Positions 7,587 to 14,830 of a stretch of 37,360 nucleotides of DNA are shown one piece after another. Under the pieces are notes generated by a model, which was not told the DNA's origin, did not search any database, and worked only from the letters and a program-made list of their open reading frames with translations. Location: positions 1 through 37,360 of the forward strand of contig JAJDUC010000050.1 of assembly GCA_022826865.1 (NCBI GenBank), given 5' to 3'. The position numbers and the translations under genes were made by a program. The DNA is from Anaerolineae bacterium. GTDB lineage: Bacteria > Chloroflexota > Anaerolineae > Aggregatilineales > Phototrophicaceae. Numbering within the stretch: the first letter of the stretch is position 1; each line of letters begins with the position of its first letter.

Positions 7587-8390
7587 CTACCACGTATGGC
7601 TCCCGCCGGCGTTCAGCGCCAAATTCCCGCCGTCCACCGCGAGCAGTGTACCAGTGACGAAGGCCGAGGCATCCGATGCCAGGAAAATCGCCGGACCGAC
7701 GATATCTTCCGGCTCGCCGATTCGATTCATGGGAATGCCTTTGAGCAGATGCGCCACCAGCCCCGGATCCGTGGCCGGGTCGTCCAGCCAGCGTTTAACC
7801 GAGGGCGTTCGCATCTGCGCCGGCAGCAGGGCGTTGACGCGTATCCCGTGCTGCGCCCATTCCACCGCAAGCTCGCGCGTCATCTGATGCACGCCGGCTT
7901 TTGCCACGCTGTAGACAAAGTTCCCGCGCCCCAGCGCCAGCGCGCCGGCAATCGACCCGATACTTATGATGCTGCCGCCCGTTCCACCCTGGATCATGCG
8001 CCGCCCGGCCGCCTGGGCGCACAAGAAAAACCCAGTCAGGCAAACGCCAATCGCAGCGTTCCAGTCGGCAAGTGTCATCTCTTCAGGTTTGACGCGGTTG
8101 AAGGCAAACGGTCCGTTCAGCAGGATGTCGACGCGCCCATAGGCGTCATCAGCGCGCTTGTAGAATTCTTCGACCGCTGCCGCATCCGATATGTCACAGA
8201 CGGCGATTTCGGCGCGCTGCCCCAGGGCGCGAATCTTTGCGGCAGTGTCCTGAAGACCCTCAGCATTGATATCGGCAACGACCAGGTCCGCTCCGGCGGC
8301 GGCGAAACCGACGGCAATGGCCTGTGACAAGCCGGATGCCGCGCCCGTCACCAACGCTACTTTTTCACCCAGGCAAAACATTTCCAGCAA
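7587..8390 (-). CDS. SDR-family oxidoreductase with a divergent cofactor loop
   Basis: A 267-residue short-chain dehydrogenase and the first gene of the six-gene operon. I start it at TTG 8390, because GGGAGGG sits about nine bases upstream; ATG at 8381 is the alternative. The cofactor motif reads TGAASGLS (residues 15-22), with Ser in place of the third glycine of TGxxxGxG. The segment that is usually NNAG reads NGPF. Unlike its paralogue at 1429-2229 it keeps Tyr160 and Lys164 (YSVAK). The tail DGGNLALNAGGS is shared with that paralogue. It probably oxidises a sugar or sugar acid with NAD, given Asp at the end of the second strand (VVADIN). The altered loop suggests unusual cofactor geometry, but the Y-x3-K pair supports an active enzyme. 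Confidence 0.88.
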   Translation of the reverse strand: MLEMFCLGEKVALVTGAASGLSQAIAVGFAAAGADLVVADINAEGLQDTAAKIRALGQRAEIAVCDISDAAAVEEFYKRADDAYGRVDILLNGPFAFNRVKPEEMTLADWNAAIGVCLTGFFLCAQAAGRRMIQGGTGGSIISIGSIAGALALGRGNFVYSVAKAGVHQMTRELAVEWAQHGIRVNALLPAQMRTPSVKRWLDDPATDPGLVAHLLKGIPMNRIGEPEDIVGPAIFLASDASAFVTGTLLAVDGGNLALNAGGSHTW

Positions 8391-8492
8391 CGAATCTACC
8401 CTCCCGGCGGCCAAGGCCTCGCGCTCTGTTTACTGTTTACAACTGTTGAAGAATACCCAGCGTCCTTCCGAAAGTCAATTTGCGCCAAAATG

Positions 8493-8647
8493 GGTAGTGT
8501 ATCGAAGTCGGTTGAAATAGTCTGGTAGGGGCGATCCGGTGGATCGCCGGAATGGGTACGAACAGGATCGATATTGGGCGACTCACCGAGTCGCCCCTAC
8601 CAAATCGTCGGTATTTGAAGAAATTCAACCGACTTTGATACAGTAAC
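8493..8647. mobile_element. MITE-like element, second copy, with exact 8-bp target duplication
   Basis: The left end GGTAGTGTATCGAAGTCGG (8493-8511) pairs with the right end, whose complement reads GTTACTGTATCAAAGTCGG (8629-8647). The exact direct repeat CCAAAATG flanks the element at 8485-8492 and 8648-8655. It is 155 bp long and carries no open frame for a transposase. The interior is almost entirely a double-hairpin palindrome (8525-8600). Ends and duplication length match the element at 911-1196, so the two are independent insertions of one family. Confidence 0.85.
8525..8600. repeat. double-hairpin GTAGGGGCG-family repeat
   Basis: The first hairpin is GGCGATCC...GGATCGCC and the second is GGGCGACTC...GAGTCGCCC, with outer ends GTAGGGG and CCCCTAC. 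It forms the core of the inverted-repeat element 8493-8647. Confidence 0.8.
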
Positions 8648-8777
8648 CCAAAATGCTGCGGATCTGCTCTTTGGCGCTCCGTCCGAACATCAAAAAAGGC
8701 GCGCGCTTCTTGCCGATTCCAAGCCCGCTCCCGGTCCGGGCAAGCGCATTTTCACGGGGGAGTGTATATAGTTGCGC

Positions 8778-9548
8778 TTAGACAGCAGTGCGGCCACCAT
8801 CAATCATCAGCGCCTCGCCATTGACAAAACTGGCGGCTTCCGATGTCAAAAACAGGACAACCCGCGCCACCTCTTCCGGTAGGCCGTAGCGCCGACTGGG
8901 GTTGCGAGCGACGAATTGATCGCGCACTGAGTCCGGATCGTCCGGCGCATACATGCCAGCGAGCGAATCAATCATTCGGGTTTGGATCGCGCTGGGACAA
9001 ATGGCATTGACCCGCACACCGTATTGCGCGACTTCGGCGGCTGCGGTACGCGTCAATCCAATGATGGCGTGCTTGCTGGCGGAGTAGGCGCAGAGACCCG
9101 GCGCGCCGACAACTCCGCCGACTGAGGACGCATTAACGACGCTCCCGGAAGCCTGCTTCACCATATGCGGCAGAACATGCTTCAAGCCCAAAAATACGCC
9201 CTTGAGGTTGATCGCCATCACTCGATCAAACACGTCTTCCGGGTATTCCATAGTTGAAGCGACGACGCCTTCTATGCCTGCATTGTTAAAGAAGCAGTCA
9301 ATTCGCCCGAATTGATGAATCGCATTTTGAACATAGGCTTGCACATCGTCCGCCTGGCTCACATCAGCGCTATAGGCCTGCGCTTCGCCGCCTGCTGCGT
9401 AGATCGCGTTCCTGGTGGAATGGGCAGCCGCGCCATCGATGTCAACAGCGAACACAGTCGCGCCAGCCGCGGCATAAGCCAGGCAAGCGGCCTTGCCGAT
9501 GCCATTGCCGGCGCCGGTCACCAAGGCGACCTTGCCCTCATGCCTCAT
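8778..9548 (-). CDS. SDR-family oxidoreductase (FabG-like)
   Basis: A 256-residue classical short-chain dehydrogenase with every hallmark: TGAGNGIG (11-18), Asp36 at the end of beta-2 favouring NAD, NNAG (88-91), Asn114, Ser142, Tyr155 and Lys159 (YSASK), and a C-terminal MIDGGRTA. It is the last gene of the SMP-30 operon. Its ATG overlaps the end of the decarboxylase-family gene by 11 bases, so the two are translationally coupled. In this setting it may be a sugar 1-dehydrogenase or a keto-deoxy-acid dehydrogenase, since SMP-30 lactonases act on the lactone made by such an enzyme. Family names alone do not define the substrate. Confidence 0.92.
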   Translation of the reverse strand: MRHEGKVALVTGAGNGIGKAACLAYAAAGATVFAVDIDGAAAHSTRNAIYAAGGEAQAYSADVSQADDVQAYVQNAIHQFGRIDCFFNNAGIEGVVASTMEYPEDVFDRVMAINLKGVFLGLKHVLPHMVKQASGSVVNASSVGGVVGAPGLCAYSASKHAIIGLTRTAAAEVAQYGVRVNAICPSAIQTRMIDSLAGMYAPDDPDSVRDQFVARNPSRRYGLPEEVARVVLFLTSEAASFVNGEALMIDGGRTAV

Positions 9549-10305
9549 CGTCGCCGGCCTCCGTCGTCAGATAGTCGTGCAAGACCCGGCCCCAAGGCAA
9601 TACGAAGTCAGTACGCCAGTAAAAGCCGGCCATCATCTCTCGCGCAGGCAGCTTATAGACGGGCGCCTGCGCGTTCGGGCGGAGCTCGACCGTGGCCGCC
9701 CCGGTCCAGCATTCGCGCACAGTAACATTTTCGAAACGGCGCGCCGTGAGCTGACGTATGGCGATCTTGCCGTCCACACCGTTGATGACCTTCAGATTGA
9801 TGTTGGTTCGGAAATCGCTAATTTCGAGCATCTGCGAGAGTTCCGCGCGGCGCAGCTTATAGGGCATGGTGGCGGTAATGACGTCAATGCCGTTGCGTCT
9901 TACCGTGCCTACAAAGAGGTCGCCGCGGACTTCCAGGCGCGGCTCTCCCCCTTTCTTCGGCTGTCCATAAATCTCGCGTCCGACGGCGACTGCGCCCACG
10001 CTGCTCAAGTAGAGGTAGGGCGAATAGGCGCCGCTCACCCCGGTTCCTGGCAGCGCGACAGGCAGTTGCACCGCTGATTCATAATAATCGCCGAACATAT
10101 CGGCGTCGTGCATGTGATAGATGTGGATGATGACGATATCGCTCATTAGCTCGAGTGGCGCGGGTATCAGGCGGCGGGCGGCGTCCACCTCCGTACGATA
10201 GAAGACCGTCAAGATTTCCACATTCCGCATCTGCATGGGAAAACTCGGATAAAGTGGACTATCGAAGGGCGTCTCGGAAATCGAGTTGGGGTCACTGTCC
10301 GGCAA
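9538..10305 (-). CDS. acetoacetate decarboxylase family protein
   Basis: A 255-residue member of the acetoacetate decarboxylase (ADC) superfamily, which uses a Schiff-base lysine. The signature GREIYGQPKKGGEP carries adjacent lysines at about 117-118, equivalent to the Lys pair of clostridial Adc. An upstream acidic residue lies in DYYESAVQLPV, and length is normal for the family. I chose TTG at 10305 because GGGAGGA lies about eight bases upstream. A longer frame to 10329 would overlap the preceding gene without a ribosome-binding site. It lies 17 bases after the mutarotase-like gene and overlaps the SDR downstream. Many members outside clostridia are not true acetoacetate decarboxylases and act as aldolase-dehydratases or on other keto acids. 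The substrate here is unknown. Confidence 0.87.
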   Translation of the reverse strand: MPDSDPNSISETPFDSPLYPSFPMQMRNVEILTVFYRTEVDAARRLIPAPLELMSDIVIIHIYHMHDADMFGDYYESAVQLPVALPGTGVSGAYSPYLYLSSVGAVAVGREIYGQPKKGGEPRLEVRGDLFVGTVRRNGIDVITATMPYKLRRAELSQMLEISDFRTNINLKVINGVDGKIAIRQLTARRFENVTVRECWTGAATVELRPNAQAPVYKLPAREMMAGFYWRTDFVLPWGRVLHDYLTTEAGDDEA

Positions 10306-10322
10306 TTGGCATTCCTCCCGCT

Positions 10323-11255
10323 TTAACAAGCATCAATTGCCTTCGTCTCTTCGACGATGGGCAGGATTGCTGCGCTGACGTCCTCATCGCTCTCAAGCGG
10401 CGGAATATCCCGGAAGAGCTGCCAGGTTTCCCTATGCTCAACGCTGGCGCCCGGCGCCAGACGCGTCATAGGACCGAGGGTCTCGAGCTCCAGAAATTCA
10501 TCATTCAAGAAGACTTCGACTGTGCATCCGCGATCGGGATAGCTTGCGCCCTCCACATACTCAAATGTCTTGAGGAAGAGATTGCCCTGCCGCAGATAAG
10601 CCGCCCAGCCATCGCTGACCAAAGCGCCGATTTTCTGAGGCGCGGCTTCGGCGCGGTCCTGCCGAATGCGAATGGTGCTGCGGCCCCAGGAAAAGCGGCT
10701 GTCGGACATGTCGCTGAATTGCCAGAGCGCAATTGTGCTTAGCCCGGGCAATTCACCGGGGGCTGGCGCCCGCCTGCCGGGCAAGGGGATGATGCAGGTT
10801 CCGCCTTCCCGCATTGCCGAGAGCGCCCAAGGCGCCAAGTCGACCGGCCAGAGATTGCGATTGCGCAGCCGATGCCGAACTTGCGCTGAGGGGCGATCCG
10901 GCGCAAGGGAGATATCCAGTTCTTTCTCGATACCCGTCTCTTGCTGGACTGGCTGCCGGACGCGGATGAAATCGCCGTGATCTTCCACCCGCACCGGTTC
11001 ATCGTCGGGGATGTAAGTGCGAATCATATCTTCGGGCGCATGCCAGAAGCGATGTCCGCCGCGCAAACGCCAGGTTCCATAGCCGGGAATGCCGAGTGAG
11101 AAATCGACCTCGGCAAATTCGTTCTCCGCCCCGATGAACCCGAAGCGGATGATTCGCGGACCGAACTCGCATGTGACAAGCAGATCAACTTCATCGTTGC
11201 AGAGACGATAGCAGCGGCCAAAGTGCTTGTAAGAAACCTGCTCGGCTTGCTGCAT
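10323..11255 (-). CDS. uncharacterised beta-sandwich protein, mutarotase-like (DUF4380-like)
   Basis: A 310-residue protein I cannot assign to a characterised enzyme. No signal peptide or membrane segment is seen. The pattern of many short beta-strands, an early CEFGPRIIRFGF, RLRGGHRFWHAPED and a late VEVFLNDEFLELETLGP resembles galactose mutarotase-like folds, particularly proteins annotated DUF4380. His in GGHRFW and the acidic residues near ELETLG would be candidate active-site positions by analogy with aldose 1-epimerases. It starts two bases after the lactonase stop and precedes the decarboxylase-family gene by 17 bases, so it is almost certainly part of the same sugar-acid unit. It might handle sugar anomers or lactones before hydrolysis, but that is inference. 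Confidence 0.7.
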   Translation of the reverse strand: MQQAEQVSYKHFGRCYRLCNDEVDLLVTCEFGPRIIRFGFIGAENEFAEVDFSLGIPGYGTWRLRGGHRFWHAPEDMIRTYIPDDEPVRVEDHGDFIRVRQPVQQETGIEKELDISLAPDRPSAQVRHRLRNRNLWPVDLAPWALSAMREGGTCIIPLPGRRAPAPGELPGLSTIALWQFSDMSDSRFSWGRSTIRIRQDRAEAAPQKIGALVSDGWAAYLRQGNLFLKTFEYVEGASYPDRGCTVEVFLNDEFLELETLGPMTRLAPGASVEHRETWQLFRDIPPLESDEDVSAAILPIVEETKAIDAC

Positions 11256-11257
11256 GG

Positions 11258-12124
11258 TTACCCGGCGAATGCGGGCTCGACCTGCCCCTTGACGCCGGCA
11301 TGAATGCGGAATAGATCGCCCGCCAAAGGCTGCTCACGGGCTTCTTCGTCGGTCAAGCCGATAGCCGCCGTCGTGACATAAAGCTCGTCAAGATTCTCGC
11401 CGCCAAAGGCGCAGCTTGTCGGATTCTTCACCGGCAAGCGAATCTCGCGCTCAATCGCGCCATCGGGGTCGAAGCGGATGATGCGCCAATCGAGAATGCG
11501 CGCGCTCCATACGCAGCCTTCGCTGTCGACGCACAAGCCATCGGGCAGCCCGGGCCTGCCCGGATCATGAACGAATACCCGACGATTCGCGATACTTCCG
11601 CTTTCCAGGTCGAAGTCGTAGGCATATATCGTGTGGATCATGGTATCGGTGAAATACATGATCTTGTCGTCCGGGCTCCAGCCCAGTCCGTTCGCAATTG
11701 TGATTCCGCTTTCCATTCTTTTTATGGAAGCATCGGCATCAAGTCGATAGAGCGCGCTGGTAGCGCCTTCAACGGTCATGGTCCCAGCCCAAAATCGCCC
11801 TCGGCGATCCACCTTGCCGTCATTGAAGCGCGACTCTGTTTTGTCCGCTTCCGGATCGGCAATAAATTCCAACTGGCGCTCTTGCATGTCCCAATAGGCA
11901 TAGCCTTTGGCGGTCGCCAAAACCAAGCCGCCCGATTCGCGAAAGGCCAAGGCGCCCACCGCGATATCCATTTGCACTTTTTCATGCTGGCTTGTTCGGG
12001 AATCGTAGCGAAAGATCTGGCTGGACTCGATATCCACCCAGTAAAGCGCCCTTTCCCCGGGGTGCCACAGCGGGCCCTCCCCTAATACATTGCCCAGAGA
12101 CAGGACATGTTCGACTTCATTCAT
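11258..12124 (-). CDS. SMP-30/gluconolactonase family sugar lactonase
   Basis: A 288-residue six-bladed beta-propeller lactonase, which opens aldonolactones to aldonic acids using one divalent metal. All expected ligands are present: Glu16 (GEGPLWHP), Asn101 and Asp102 (SRFNDGKVD), Asn145 (ANGLGWS) and Asp195 (GLPDGLCVD). The arginine preceding Asn101 (Arg99) is typical of the substrate pocket. Length is standard and no signal peptide is seen, so it is cytoplasmic. It is the first gene of the four-gene operon, reading leftward from the divergent region 12125-12356. The presence of SDRs supports a dehydrogenase-lactonase pair in non-phosphorylating sugar oxidation. Gluconate, fuconate, rhamnonate, xylonate or arabinonate lactones are all possible. 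Confidence 0.92.
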   Translation of the reverse strand: MNEVEHVLSLGNVLGEGPLWHPGERALYWVDIESSQIFRYDSRTSQHEKVQMDIAVGALAFRESGGLVLATAKGYAYWDMQERQLEFIADPEADKTESRFNDGKVDRRGRFWAGTMTVEGATSALYRLDADASIKRMESGITIANGLGWSPDDKIMYFTDTMIHTIYAYDFDLESGSIANRRVFVHDPGRPGLPDGLCVDSEGCVWSARILDWRIIRFDPDGAIEREIRLPVKNPTSCAFGGENLDELYVTTAAIGLTDEEAREQPLAGDLFRIHAGVKGQVEPAFAG

Positions 12125-12236
12125 CGCTCAGGTCTTTCATCGCGATCTTTCCCTTGCGCTGGCGCCGCCCATTAACCATGACAGGAGAATACACATGGCG
12201 ATAGCGAAAGTCAAACGCGCGAAGCGACTCAGTTTG

Positions 12237-12264
12237 TTGACAGACTGCGATTAGCGTTTAGAAT
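12237..12264 (+). promoter_or_regulatory. candidate sigma-70-type promoter for the SDR at 12357
   Basis: A perfect TTGACA hexamer (12237-12242), a 16-bp spacer and TAGAAT (12259-12264) lie in the divergent region. This would give a 5' leader of about 85 bases before the ATG at 12357. It is the best promoter-like match I found in the window. Confidence 0.5.
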
Positions 12265-12356
12265 CTCCACGAAGACAGGACTTGAACATGCTTTCTTTTA
12301 GAACGATGGAGAAATCTCGAGCGAATTGTCCGCCGCCGCCAAACATGTGAGACAAA

Positions 12357-13154
12357 ATGGACAAGATGACTGGATTGCAACGCGGCGTCGGTCCACTTGT
12401 CGCCGGGCAGGTGGCAGTCATAACTGGCGCAGCCAAGGGTATTGGACGCGGTTGCGCGCATGTTTTGGCCGCGAGCGGCGCCAGCCTCGCCCTGCTTGAC
12501 ATTGATGAGCATGCCGCGAGCGCGACCCTGCGGCAATTGGAGGCGCAAGGGGCGAAAGCCGCCTATTTCAAAACCGATGTCAGCCGGTCGGAAGACGTTG
12601 AAGCCGCCATTCACGGCGTATTAAAAAGCTTCGGCAGAATCGACATCCTGGTGAACAACGCCGGCGCACATGATGGCAAAGGCATTCAAGAGGCGGATGA
12701 GGCCGATTGGGATCGGATCATCAATACAAATTTGAAGAGCATTTACCTAATGAGCAAAGCCGCCTTGCCGTCCCTGAAAGAATCCGGTGGCGCCATCGTC
12801 AATATGGCTTCGATGGTCGGCTTGGTTGGGCAGGGTCAATCGGGCGCGTACTCGGCGTCAAAAGGCGGCATCGTCGCCTTAACGAAGAACATGGCGCTTG
12901 ATCTGGCGCAATATGGCATTCGCGTCAATTGCATTTGTCCGGGCTGGGTCGAAACTCCGCTGGTCAACGAATGGTTTGCCCTGCAGCCGGATGAAGCCGA
13001 GGCGCGGCGCTATGTCAATTCGATCCACCCGCTGGGACGCATAGCCGACGCCGACGAGATCGGCAAAGTGGCGCTTTTCCTGGCGTCCGACCTGGCCTCT
13101 TTTATTACCGGCGTAGCCATTGAAGTAGACGGCGGGGTAAGTTTGGGCTATTGA
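12357..13154 (+). CDS. SDR-family oxidoreductase
   Basis: A 265-residue classical short-chain dehydrogenase: TGAAKGIG (23-30), Asp48 after beta-2 (LLDID), NNAG (100-103), Asn125, Ser152, Tyr165 and Lys169 (YSASK), and a C-terminal EVDGGVSLGY. The N-terminus is about 12 residues longer than typical, and ATG at 12366 is a possible alternative start. It is divergent from the lactonase gene across 232 bases. It lies about 120 bases upstream of the ABC importer genes, in the same direction, and could be co-transcribed with them. Its role is presumably oxidation of the imported sugar or a derived acid (inference). Confidence 0.92.
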   Translation: MDKMTGLQRGVGPLVAGQVAVITGAAKGIGRGCAHVLAASGASLALLDIDEHAASATLRQLEAQGAKAAYFKTDVSRSEDVEAAIHGVLKSFGRIDILVNNAGAHDGKGIQEADEADWDRIINTNLKSIYLMSKAALPSLKESGGAIVNMASMVGLVGQGQSGAYSASKGGIVALTKNMALDLAQYGIRVNCICPGWVETPLVNEWFALQPDEAEARRYVNSIHPLGRIADADEIGKVALFLASDLASFITGVAIEVDGGVSLGY

Positions 13155-13271
13155 GCTATTTACACCCGCGAGGATCGAGAGGAGGCTAACGCGAAAACAA
13201 GCGGTACATGCGAGCCATGCGGCTCTAGTGAGTTTCCGATTTTAGCAACTGATTTGTTCAAAGGAGAGAAA

Positions 13272-14594
13272 ATGAAATCGCACAGTTCAAAGGTCATTTA
13301 TCTGCTGATCACCGCGCTCATGCTCGCGTTGCTTGGCGGGGCAGCGGTATCGGCTCAAAACGCAATGACCTTGCGTATGACCGGCCTCGCTGGTCCGGTC
13401 GCTGAAGGTCTGCAAGCGGCCATCTCGGTCTGGAATGAGAGCAACCCGGATATCCAAGTTGAGTTGGAAATCCAGGCGGACGAGGTCAACTGGCAGGCAA
13501 CGGCGCCGACAACCATGTTCGCCGACCCCAACGGCCCGGATCTGACCTGGTGGTGGTGTTCGCGTTCCTTCCAGTACAAAGACATGATTGAAGCGGACCT
13601 CTTGGTCCCGCTTGATGATCTGTATGAGACTGAAGGTTGGTATGACGCCTTCCCGCAAGGCACGCTAGACTTTTATACCGAGCCCAACGGCAGCATCTAC
13701 GGCGTCAATATCGATGTGGTATGGACGCCCTATATCTACTACAACAAAGACATCTTCGCCGAGGTAGGCGCCGAAGCGCCAACAACCTGGGAAGAACTCT
13801 ACGAAGTGGCGGACATGGTGCGCGCCGGAGGTTATCAGCCGATGGTCAACCTTTACGACTGGGGCTTGGTCAATCATCTGCCGGATGCGCTGATGATGCG
13901 CTCCTGGACCGAAGACGAGTACCGCGCTTTCATGTTGAACGCCAACCCCGGCTCGCCGGATTGGGCGAACGAATACAAATGGACCGATCCGCACGGTGTG
14001 CGCATCTTCCAGACGATGAAAGAAATGGTCGATCGCGGATTGCTGGCTGATGGCTTCGCCGGGCATACGGAATACGGCCAGGGACAAGGCCTCTTCACCG
14101 GCGGCAGCGCCGCCATGTGGCAGATGGGTTCCTGGGCTTCCGGCAGCCTGGGCAACGAGGTCGATTTCGACTGGGGCTACTTCTACTATCCCTGGTACGA
14201 TGACGATATGATCGAGCCCTATGGACCGGTCGGCAGTTGGATTCCCAACTGCTTCATCGTCTTCAATCGGGATAACCAGGAAGCGGCGCTCAAGGTTGTC
14301 AGTTACCTGGGTTCGGCCGAAGGCGTCGAGACCTATGCGCGCGCTTCGCGCATTACGCCCGGTCGCTCCGATATTCCGGAAGAAGCGGTGGCGGAAATCC
14401 TGACGCCGGAATCGGCCCAACAAGTCGCTGATGTCGCCGCGATGGGCGCGCCGTCGCTTTATGAGGCGAACGTGCCGCCTGATGTCCTGTCGGCGCTGAA
14501 GCAGGCCTGCGATCTGGTGCTGAATGGTGTCATCACGCCGGAAGAAGCGGCTGAAATGGTACAAAAGGCGACGGAAGAGGCGCGCGAGGGTTAG
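13272..14594 (+). CDS. ABC sugar transporter substrate-binding protein, family 1
   Basis: A secreted 440-residue solute-binding protein of a carbohydrate (MalE/UgpB-like, CUT1) importer. The start is ATG at 13272 with AAGGAG five bases upstream; an upstream TTG would have no such signal. The signal peptide has a Lys/His N-region, a hydrophobic stretch at about residues 9-25 and an AVSAQ cleavage zone; no lipobox cysteine is seen. The mature part has NPDIQVELE, YYNKDIFAEVGAEAPTTWEEL and GSAAMWQMGSWASG, typical of SBP_bac_1. Rich aromatic content (TWWWCSRSF, SVQN-like loops) fits carbohydrate stacking. Two permeases and a putative glycosidase follow. The ligand is unknown. Confidence 0.92.
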   Translation: MKSHSSKVIYLLITALMLALLGGAAVSAQNAMTLRMTGLAGPVAEGLQAAISVWNESNPDIQVELEIQADEVNWQATAPTTMFADPNGPDLTWWWCSRSFQYKDMIEADLLVPLDDLYETEGWYDAFPQGTLDFYTEPNGSIYGVNIDVVWTPYIYYNKDIFAEVGAEAPTTWEELYEVADMVRAGGYQPMVNLYDWGLVNHLPDALMMRSWTEDEYRAFMLNANPGSPDWANEYKWTDPHGVRIFQTMKEMVDRGLLADGFAGHTEYGQGQGLFTGGSAAMWQMGSWASGSLGNEVDFDWGYFYYPWYDDDMIEPYGPVGSWIPNCFIVFNRDNQEAALKVVSYLGSAEGVETYARASRITPGRSDIPEEAVAEILTPESAQQVADVAAMGAPSLYEANVPPDVLSALKQACDLVLNGVITPEEAAEMVQKATEEAREG

Positions 14595-14609
14595 CGCTCG
14601 CCGCGCATA

Positions 14610-14756
14610 TAACCCCCACCCCAAACCCCTCCCCCATAAAGAGGGAGGGGCTCCAAATGCGCGAAAGTCCTTGAAAAACTCCCCTTCCCTCCTTGTGGGA
14701 AACATCCCCCGTGAGGCGGGGGACCGAGGGGGCGCGGGGCCGGGGGATGGGGGTTA
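14610..14756. repeat. C-rich/G-rich inverted-repeat element between binding protein and permease
   Basis: It starts TAACCCCCACCCC (14610-14622) and ends with its near inverted complement GGGGATGGGGGTTA (14743-14756), about 147 bp in all. Inside are CTCCCCC...GGGAGGGG (about 14627-14650) and CCCCC...GGGGG (14706-14722) hairpins. Base composition is strand-asymmetric and unlike the flanking genes. I saw no target duplication. It occupies most of the gap inside a transporter operon and creates a false upstream extension of the permease frame. Partial relatives are visible near 27464-27488 and 36016-36048. Confidence 0.75.
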
Positions 14757-14830
14757 GAATCTTGTGTCGCGCAGCCACAATCGGACAAGCCGTAAAATTT
14801 GAAGCTAAGAGTTGTGTCAGCAGTAACGAC

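Larger units (their letters stand above)
8391..8777. other. gene-free gap between two minus-strand operons
   Basis: This 387-base region contains no supported gene. It should hold the promoter of the six-gene operon (read leftwards from 8390) and the end of the upstream operon. Its main content is the inverted-repeat element 8493-8647 with flanking duplications. I saw no convincing terminator hairpin with a T-tract. Confidence 0.7.

Noticed and set aside
12195..12254. A 19-codon open frame (MAIAKVKRAKRLSLLTDCD) with AGGAG upstream in the divergent region, resembling a leader peptide.
   Set aside because: It overlaps the best promoter candidate (12237-12264), so it would be mostly upstream of the transcript. 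It has no attenuator structure, and size alone gives no support.
14693..14830. N-terminal extension of the permease at 14831.
   Set aside because: The extension translates the C/G-rich repeat element and would place ~45 polar residues ahead of the first membrane helix, unlike homologues.
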